Part shown: positions 56,810 to 64,000 of the stretch, in pieces
Layout of the letters: each line of letters starts with the position of its first letter
How positions within the stretch are numbered: the stretch's first letter is position 1
Origin: Conoideocrella luteorostrata
Taxonomy: Eukaryota > Ascomycota > Sordariomycetes > Hypocreales > Clavicipitaceae
Assembly (NCBI GenBank): GCA_032433595.1
Contig: JASWJB010000173.1
Coordinates: forward strand, 26,649-90,648
Direction: 5' to 3'
Length of the DNA stretch: 64,000 nucleotides
The notes under the pieces: model-generated
Seen by the model: only the letters and a program-made list of their open reading frames with translations
Told to the model about the DNA's origin: nothing
Database searches by the model: none
Translations under genes and position numbers: made by a program

Positions 56810-58400
56810 CTTCGTGCTTGTTCAAGGGGTTATCAAGCTGACCCGGCCGCTTTAGGAGATCTAGTCACGATCTGGGTTTGTTCTCATAGAAGGTGGCAAC
56901 GTCCGGAGTGTTATCACTATTCAAGTCTGTTCAGACTTGTGGCGTGCCGTGCGACAAGGTGGACTCATGGTGTGTGTCGAGATAACCGGCAGAAGCTAGA
57001 CTTGATGTACTCCTGCACACAAATTCGAGATCAACAAACAAGCAGCTGCGTTGCGCAAAACGCGGGGATCCCGTATAGACGTAAGTTCGTGACGTTTGCA
57101 AGTGTGTTTGCACTTGGACTCCGCAGAACGGGGGTTAACGCGCCTGCAGCAGAACAGAACAAGACGGTGGTTCGTCGAAGACAGCAAACAACGAAATGAC
57201 GAAACTATTTGTTGGTTGAGAATTACCAGTAGCCCGGGAGGAATGCGGCGGTCTGCAAAACACGCAGCCCTTGCGTTGATTTGGCGGGGAAGCAGCTCCA
57301 GTCCAGGCCGCTGGGTGACAGATAAAAGCAGATGCCCGGAGTAGCTCATTCCTGACTAACTGCGTTCATTCTCAGCGGTGCAGATCCAAGCTATGACGGA
57401 CGCTAGGCAGAGCATCTGAGAGGACCGGAAGTTGTGCCGGGCCTACAAAAGGCTTTAGTGCACGCCCACCGCCTGGAGGCTTTAGAGCCCAATCAGCCCA
57501 CCCGGAGCTGCCTAAACTTGGCGCCCACCGTATCAATCAGATCCACTGCCAGGGACCAAGTCAAGCAACCACCGCAACAACCGCGCCAGCAAGTATTTGG
57601 CCAATAAAAGACACTCTTTCAATCACCGTTCTATGACAAGTTTATTTAAGCTCACTCTTCTGTTCTGCTTCTTATTTGGAGGACTTTTGCTTCTGAGCGC
57701 AGAATAATATTATGGGTGAAATAGCGATTCTCCCAGCTACTCGGGGCTTTCCCGGATATCTCAGCTAATCTGAGCACTTCCAAGCCAAGGCAGCGTAAGC
57801 CCCATCAGCATCAGGTAGACAAACACAGTGCCTCCTCCAACTTTGCCATAGTGGCTTATTTCGGGAGTTTGAGCCTGACCACTGCAACTGCCAGCAATGA
57901 CTCCTTTTCGTGGCAGTATGCAAATGATGGTTGGTGAAAAGCGCACAAAGCCACCTCAAATTCGACCTTTTCAAAGTGCCACCATTGTGACTCTGATGCG
58001 CAAACTAATTGACATTGAGATACTACTTACCCCGTACTACCTTGGTAGTATGTGCGGGGCCTAGTTGGTTGTTTGGTCGTCCGACTACTCCGTAACGAGA
58101 TCCCAGTCCCCACTTGGCAATTGAATCTGCTGTTGATCAGTACACCACCACAATTCGACGTCAACCTTTTACAACAGTCCGTCACGTTCCGCATGGGCTT
58201 TCAAGCGCGTCTCGCATGCTGAGAAAGGCACCCGGGCTATCCCAGCATCGGCGCCCGGGCAGCACTGTTGGTCTATGTAATTGTGGCAAACTTCCATCTC
58301 CATCCATGGCAAGCAACCACTTGACCAAATTTTCAAGCCGGGTACACGACATTCGATGTGACACCTAAGTTTTCCGAGGCAATCCACGAAAACAGGAGTC
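56810..58400. other. Divergent intergenic region
   Basis: About 1.6 kb between the starts of FAB1 and the unknown 650-aa gene, so both promoters probably lie here. One motif copy lies at 58086. No other gene is supported. Confidence 0.55.
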
Positions 58401-60353
58401 ATGCCTCCCGCGTCGTCACCTCAGCAGGATATCCAGCGGCTGCTGGCGCGACGCAGTCTCACCATCGTACCTAAGGATCAGCAAGAGATCCTAGACACAA
58501 ATGGATCATGGGTCATCAACCACGCTGGCCATGAAGGTTCGCCTCAGGTTCCGGCTCATGTGTTGGAGACCGTAACACAGACTTATTTATTGAGGAGAAA
58601 ACATGGATTGGAGGTCAAGAAGATGGTAGATGGGAGCCCTCCGGCCAGTGTTGAAGATGCCAGAGAGGGAGGGAAAGGCCAGGAACTGGGTAACAAGGAC
58701 ATTGATGTTGACGAATTAGCTAGAGGGAATCGCGTGGGGGAGCAAATGGAGGTGGCACCGTCATCGCCTCTATCACATTCACCAGCAGCAACACTTCTAT
58801 CATGGAGCCCCTCTCCAAATCCATCTCCATCAAGGTTACCCCCAGTACCACAGTTTCAATCTCAGATTATTCAAGAGACACCAAGAGTTGATTACCATAA
58901 CATAACCGGCGCAACAAATGGAGAATTTGCGTTTCACCAACGACAAGCACAGCGTGCTGCAACCATTGAGGAAGAGGACGAGGAGGACGAGGAAGACGAA
59001 GAAGAGGAGATGGAGATGGAAGCACATCTACCTGATGCACACATAAGCTCCAACTCTCGAGTAAATGTCGAACCAGGTCGTGTGCAAATTGCCTCCACGC
59101 CCGCCACAAACATCACGACACAACCTCAAAATAACGAAACTCCATCCTGTGCTCAACCACAAGTAGTCATCCCTGGCACCGCCGTCGCCAGTGAATGTAC
59201 TGTTCCGCCAGAGAATAAGCCACAGAGCAAATTGCGCACCAGATTCCAGCCTATCGAATTCACAGACATCAGGCTATTCAAACACACGAAACCCTCGTCA
59301 CTTACTAGACTACCAACCACATCGCGACTCATCGAGGTGGAAAGCTCACTGTCCACTTCTTCGAGCTCCCTTATACCAGCAACACTGTCAACACAAAACC
59401 CCACGGCACCTGTAGCTGTACCTATCCCAATCTCGCAGTCACTTCCGACAGTCGAGCAAGGTAACCAACGTAACCCAAGGTCTCCATCGCCGAGGACCTC
59501 AATCGAAAACCTGACCCATAGCCCCTCGCCTACCAAGACAAACCACACAAGTTCTCGAGATTCAAGGAACATTATGAACAAACTTATACCTCCACAACAA
59601 CACAATAAGCTGTTGCCCCAAAATATATACACACACTTCACATCTACCTATCCATCTTATACAGCATCCCACTCCGGCAGCCTTAAAAACTTTATCAAAG
59701 CCGCCGTATGCCTTGAATTCCTCCAATCAGAGAGGTCACTCCACGAGTGTCTCTATGATGATTTTATCCGCTCCTTGTCAGCGGGGTACCTCAACTACGT
59801 GAGAAGCGCCGGCCCCGGCCAAGAGCCTCTCCCTGCCATAGAATGGTTCAATATGCTCGATGGCCAGCCACTCTTCACCCAAATGGTTATCACGAAAGGA
59901 AATCTCAAGACAGTTCTGGATGCCTTTCCAGACGAAGTTGCCCATGCAAGATCATACATTTCAGGTAGATCAGAGAGAGACGAGGAAGATTCCTGGGAGA
60001 ACAAGAAACTCGGTTTAGATGGCTCCATGGATGTAGATACCCCGCCTGCGCAGACGCCGGATGTTTCTCCTCCAGGGCCTGCAAAGCATCCACGTAGACC
60101 GGCTCCGCCATCTCCTGAGCTGGGCTCGGATGCTCCGGAACTTCCTAGGCTTGTGTCTGAATCTTCATCCAAGCCTTCACAAACACGCGGAGCCTCACAG
60201 TATTTCAAAGAATTAAGGTCCGTCAGTAGGAGTAACTCGTGGGCGCCGAGATCAGCGGACTCCCAGGCGCGACTACGTGAACATTTCAGAAAGAAAAAAG
60301 CGCGGGCTGCATCAAGCCTGGGCAGCCGACCAGTGTCACAACAGTCTAAATGA
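58401..60353 (+). CDS. Uncharacterised 650-aa protein
   Basis: A single exon of 650 codons with ATG start and no family I recognise. The N-terminal part (about 8-70) looks ordered and conserved in style: RLLARRSLTIVPKDQQEIL, VPAHVLETVTQTYLLRRKHG. Residues about 90-400 are low-complexity, with an acidic tract (EEEDEEDEEDEEEEMEM, about 190-206) and Ser/Pro/Thr-rich sequence. A second ordered block lies at about 405-530 (IYTHFTSTYPSYTASHSGSL, KAAVCLEFLQSERSL, LYDDFIRSLSAGYLNYV) with alternating aromatic and hydrophobic residues. The C-terminus is Ser/Pro-rich and basic, ending KKKARAASSLGSRP. The two ordered ends joined by a disordered acidic linker, and the basic tail, suggest a nuclear scaffold or chromatin/telomere-type adaptor, but that is inference only. 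Confidence 0.75.
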   Translation: MPPASSPQQDIQRLLARRSLTIVPKDQQEILDTNGSWVINHAGHEGSPQVPAHVLETVTQTYLLRRKHGLEVKKMVDGSPPASVEDAREGGKGQELGNKDIDVDELARGNRVGEQMEVAPSSPLSHSPAATLLSWSPSPNPSPSRLPPVPQFQSQIIQETPRVDYHNITGATNGEFAFHQRQAQRAATIEEEDEEDEEDEEEEMEMEAHLPDAHISSNSRVNVEPGRVQIASTPATNITTQPQNNETPSCAQPQVVIPGTAVASECTVPPENKPQSKLRTRFQPIEFTDIRLFKHTKPSSLTRLPTTSRLIEVESSLSTSSSSLIPATLSTQNPTAPVAVPIPISQSLPTVEQGNQRNPRSPSPRTSIENLTHSPSPTKTNHTSSRDSRNIMNKLIPPQQHNKLLPQNIYTHFTSTYPSYTASHSGSLKNFIKAAVCLEFLQSERSLHECLYDDFIRSLSAGYLNYVRSAGPGQEPLPAIEWFNMLDGQPLFTQMVITKGNLKTVLDAFPDEVAHARSYISGRSERDEEDSWENKKLGLDGSMDVDTPPAQTPDVSPPGPAKHPRRPAPPSPELGSDAPELPRLVSESSSKPSQTRGASQYFKELRSVSRSNSWAPRSADSQARLREHFRKKKARAASSLGSRPVSQQSK

Positions 60354-60785
60354 GCTGACAAGCTGACTTTTGTATCTTAACTGTTGACTACTTAAATTTG
60401 CGAGAATATCATTTAGGATAAGATTGTTGCAGGGTGCCCCGGAATTGATCGTCACGATACAAGAATGTGTTATCAGGTAAATGAGGCAGACGTGTGTCTT
60501 AATTGTGCGTGGGCCGTATTCTGTCTAAGTAGGCGAGGCCAGGCCGAAATGAAAACAATAATATACCAGCTTTAATTTTCATAGCGTCTCCTTGAGGAGT
60601 CGATTTTCGTTACATCTAAAAGTTTCCATGTCATCCAAGTCGATAGCTTCCCCAGGCGCAGCCGTGTGGCCATCATCCGACACTGACGGAAGGCATGGCA
60701 GGGGTTTTGTTCGCTGTCTTATATTTTTCGGTCATTACAGGGTTCATTTCATTCTTCACGTGCGTTTCATTAATCAAGGAACATC
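60354..60785. other. Convergent 3' intergenic region
   Basis: About 430 bp between the stops of the unknown gene and the BolA-like gene. No gene was seen. Confidence 0.6.
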
Positions 60786-61336
60786 TCATGTGGTGGTTGG
60801 CGCTGCTTCCTTGGCTTCGGCTTCAGCAGCTTCCTTCTTCTTTTTTTGGCGCTCTTCCTCTTCGGGGGTCAGAGTCTTCAGCTGGAGAGCATGGATGCCG
60901 CCCTCCAGGGCCATTTCATCGCGGAGCAGGGCGTAGACCATTCGGTGGCGGGCGGGCTGCATCTTGGACTTGAAAGCATCTGACGTGATGACGATCCTGG
61001 GTTGTGATAGTTAGCAATGAGCGCGATCCTCAGCAGTCCCGCCAATTGAAGCTGGGTTCGTACCTAAAATGAGTCTCCTTGGAGGTGCTGCCCTGCATAG
61101 CCTTATGGTGAGAGTGTAGATGGGAATCATTGTAAATTTCCAGAGTCTGAGGATTGAAAGCCGCCGTTACCTAAATCAGGCCACGAAGTTAGCAGGCCGG
61201 GCATAACAGACGTGAGCATCGAGTGAAGCAGGTCACCGACCTTGGCACGGATAGCATCCTCCATTGGAGTAGCAGAACTCATGGTGGAGAGCTGTCGTCC
61301 GACATTTGAGAATCCTAGAGCGTATCGTCGCAACAT
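60786..61336 (-). CDS. BolA-like protein (mitochondrial BOLA1 type)
   Basis: Three exons, 61336-61241, 61170-61064 and 60996-60786, give 414 nt, 137 aa. The first ATG is at 61336 (MLRRYALGFSNVGRQLSTM); its Arg-rich start suggests a mitochondrial presequence. The BolA fold follows: MEDAIRAKV-TAAFNPQTLEIYND, SHLHSHHKAMQGSTSKETHF and RIVITSDAFKSKMQPARHRM, then MALEGGIHALQLKTLTPEE. BolA proteins partner monothiol glutaredoxins, share a [2Fe-2S] cluster through a conserved His, and help load Fe-S clusters onto mitochondrial proteins. The end is a charged Glu/Lys/Ala tail. The first intron starts with GTCGGT, a weak but usable donor. Both splices restore family sequence, so I trust the model. Confidence 0.9.
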
Positions 61337-64000
61337 TCGGGGCAACACTACACAAAGTTGACTGCTGGTGGCTTTTTTTTTTGTTATTGAAGGGGAACGT
61401 CGTTCGATTTCCTACTCGATCCGGCTGTTCGGGGGTGGTGCCTATTCACACAATGCAAACACGAACACGAACACGGAGTCGTCCAATTGAGTCGGGAGTC
61501 GGGTGAAAAGGATGGATGATCTGGGGACGATGGAAGGACGGACCGGAGGAGAGGAGCAGAAAGAAGAAATAAGTCTTCAAAAGGCAAAATGGACCAAGAC
61601 AGTACGTTCGCCGTCTCCGCTTTCTAGTTGGCTGTTGCAGGCTATTGGCGAGAACGACGAAGCTGCCAATGGTTGTCAGTTGTCGCCAATCAGGCTATCA
61701 ATAGTTTTAGTTTTTTTTTTTTGTTTTTTTTTGCCTTTCCTCCTTGGCCTCGAGGTCCGGTCCAGTCGGTGAGAGACAAGCGGCCTGCATGAGCACAGTC
61801 CTTTTCCGGAGCAGGCGGGGTCCAATGGCAGGGCGTTGCGCGATGCAGCGGTGACGGGGCTGCACCACGGTCGCCCTGTTGTGGACCCTCTGGCACGTTT
61901 TCCAGGGTGCTCGGCTGTTCCACGCCGTCCCAACACAGCTTCGTGCAGCTTGGTACAGCGTCCTGCAGCGTCGTGCATCTGGAGGCATCTGGAGGCGTCT
62001 GGAGGCCCCGCCAGGCTGGGCGAGTTGTTGCGCCGAAGAAGGCAAGTCGAGCATTCGCAAGACTTGGGGGTATGTAAACATTATGCATTATCCCGTTGGC
62101 CCCCTTCACACGCACGCTGCAGAATCAGAAAGAACAAATGGGAATGATTCACCAGGAAAAGAGACAAAGAGTCACACAAGAAGGATTCGATTGACGCTGT
62201 AGCGCCTCCATTAGCCTTGTCAGGTGAGACTTGCCGGCAACAGTGAACATGGGATCTGGATTTGCCGCATTAGTACCTATACATATTTACATGTACGTAC
62301 ATATTGTGGTCGCATGTCGAGTCAATCAATGCCACAGCAAGTGTCGATAAATGCAAAAACCCCTGCAGCCAACAAGAGGGGCGACCAGGACGGCGGTGCT
62401 TTCGTCGAACTCTTGGGCATGCATTAAACGGAACCCTGGCAGCTTGTCAGATCGAGGTGGTGTGGTGAAATGTCGAATCTTGCGTCTTAGCTCAGGGCAC
62501 ATCCGACGAAAGCATGTACCGGGTACTCCGTACAATGCACAGGTAGGTACTCCGTGCTCCGTACTTTACTTGTAACTTGTAACTGCGTGTGGCATGGGAA
62601 CGGGCGGCTTGCATGGTGATCCTGCAGATGGAGAAACCAGGTGCATTCATTTGAGCAGAGAGGCAGACTAATTAAGGGTGAGGCGATCTGTAAGCAGGAA
62701 GCGATTAACTTGCCGTGTGCATTTCAGAGCGGTTTGTCGCCCATTTTCAAAAAGTCGCGACTGGAACGCACGTCCGCAGCTATCATATCAACTGCGTGCC
62801 AGGGCCCAATCAATATCAGCAATCTACTCATAGCAAGGCTATTATCACATCTACCATGTCACTAAATCCTGGAAGCTCATATGACCCTCAACGTTCATGC
62901 CGGACGTCTGTCGGTGTCATCTGTACGTCCCGCTGACTGTAATCGGTACCCGTATCGGTTGCCTTTTTGGTTCGCCCCTCTCGCCGCCTTTTTGTCCGCC
63001 CTTCTTGTCTGCCTGACGTCCCACCTCTCTACCTCCTGCCACTGCTGCCTCTTGTCTCTTGTCTCATGACCGGCTTTTAAAGCGTCAGTCCCCGCCTTTC
63101 GAGGCTATCGCACTAGGGCAGACAATGTGCCATTTCTGGCACAAGCATAATCATATTAGCAGACGATGTTTTGCCGCTCCACGCATCGAGTAGTTGCCCC
63201 AGCTGTCAAATATTTCAACCGAACTGCACATTTGCCCATCTCTTCCGGAGTATGCACAGCCTTGAAACCCGAAAATTGTGAATTAGTCTGTCCCAAGTCC
63301 CCACAAAGCCACATGTCGGTGCCAGATCTGATATCCGTCAGCTTGAGGTACGCAATCGCTGCCATCATGTCGCACAAACTTGTTTATTTATATCTCCACA
63401 ATCGACGGCTTCACGATTTCGGGATTTTGACAGTCTCTAGTACATTGTGTAGCAAGCGCAGCTCTATATTAAAGCTAAGTTCGAGGATAAGGCTTCCCAC
63501 CATTCCAACAAATGGTCATCACTTCACACCAGGATAGCTCTCGCTGATAGTAGCTAGCGACTCGTCGCTGGGGCGCGGATCCGACAACGAAACCAAACAA
63601 TGCAAACTAGGCTCGGGAAAGCATCTATAGCAGGGGATTTTCCACTCCATCGGGTCGAAAATATGTAGCGATGAGCCAGCTGGTATCAATTGATGGACGG
63701 CAATTAACCCGACCATATCCGGAGTAGAGGTTTACTTCACCGTGTGTTCTTATTTCGTGTGGCACTGCTATGGGTCTGAAAGTACATACGTATAGTAGCA
63801 GAGATCCGCACTCAATTCAGCCGTCACCATCGCCAGCAACGTTGGCATGCGGGGGACAGTTTAACTGAGCCATTTCGTCCACATTGTCCAATTGACCCTT
63901 TTAATTCGAATGTCTACTATATATACAATTAAAGCTTATTATTAATAAAAACTATTACCTAAATAGCACATTAAGTTATATAATAATTTTGCTTTTTTTT
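61337..64000. other. Gene-free right flank
   Basis: About 2.7 kb with no supported gene. It contains a decamer tandem repeat (61976-62005), one exact motif copy at 62524 with a near copy about 25 bp downstream, T-runs near 61372 and 61712, and, from about 63890, sequence of very high AT content that ends in a T-run. Minus-strand frames at 63156-63377 and 63519-63716 look somewhat protein-like but match no family I know. Confidence 0.55.
61976..62005. repeat. Decamer tandem repeat (CATCTGGAGG)
   Basis: Two perfect copies of CATCTGGAGG followed by CGTCTGGAGG in direct tandem, in intergenic DNA next to a CAGCGTC-rich stretch. Confidence 0.85.

Noticed and set aside
61503..61772. Frame with a hydrophobic Phe-rich tail
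   Set aside because: The tail is encoded by T-runs (near 61712-61733) and there is no conserved sequence.
1..64000. tRNA, rRNA, CRISPR array, bacterial operon signals
   Set aside because: None were seen. No T-loop or A/B box set with clover-leaf pairing stood out, and the gene structure is eukaryotic.

Overview
The window is nuclear DNA of a filamentous ascomycete (Pezizomycotina; I infer Sordariomycetes, probably Hypocreales). The grounds are short GT-AG introns of roughly 50-200 nt, two Zn2Cys6 transcription factors, two sugar-porter MFS proteins, and housekeeping genes that read clearly as fungal: MDM12, VPS28, NOC2, FAB1, a PPC89/SnaD-type spindle-pole protein and threonine dehydratase. 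No prokaryotic features, rRNA, tRNA or CRISPR were seen. I placed exon boundaries by reading splice sites by eye and checking that exon lengths keep frame.

Region 1 (1-20 kb) is gene-poor and accessory-like. It holds a multi-exon Zn2Cys6 regulator (3339-6087), a 420-bp decayed fold-back repeat (7701-8121), a quinate/hexose-type sugar porter (9775-11564), a convergent alpha-glucoside (maltose permease type) porter (12288-13901, minus) and an intronless Zn2Cys6 regulator (15712-17817). Together these look like a carbon-source uptake and regulation neighbourhood.

Region 2 (19.7-25.8 kb) has a methionine sulfoxide reductase A, a mitochondrial Bax-inhibitor/GHITM-like membrane protein and a 992-aa protein that joins two cyclic-nucleotide-binding domains to an F-box and leucine-rich repeats. 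A 4.7-kb gene-free stretch follows (25.8-30.5 kb). It is full of a short dispersed motif, TACGGAGTA / TACTCCGTA, which recurs across the window's intergenic DNA.

Region 3 (30.5-38.7 kb, all minus) contains threonine dehydratase (ILV1 type), a small basic PPxY-like ORF, a secreted aspartic protease with a long Asn-rich insert and a secreted GH76 (Dcw1/Dfg5-like) protein. The last two suggest a cell-wall/secretion pair.

Region 4 (40-61.3 kb) is a dense core block: PPC89/SnaD-like spindle-pole protein, NOC2, VPS28, MDM12, FAB1 (PIKfyve lipid kinase), an uncharacterised 650-aa protein and a BolA-like iron-sulfur factor. VPS28 (ESCRT-I) and FAB1 (PI(3,5)P2 synthesis) both act in endosome/vacuole sorting and lie only 1.9 kb apart. 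The last 2.7 kb contain no gene I can support and end in AT-rich sequence.

The observations most worth following up are the dispersed 9-mer motif with its 3-kb cluster, the fold-back relic, the cNMP/F-box/LRR protein, the Asn-rich insert in the aspartic protease and the unrecognised 650-aa protein.
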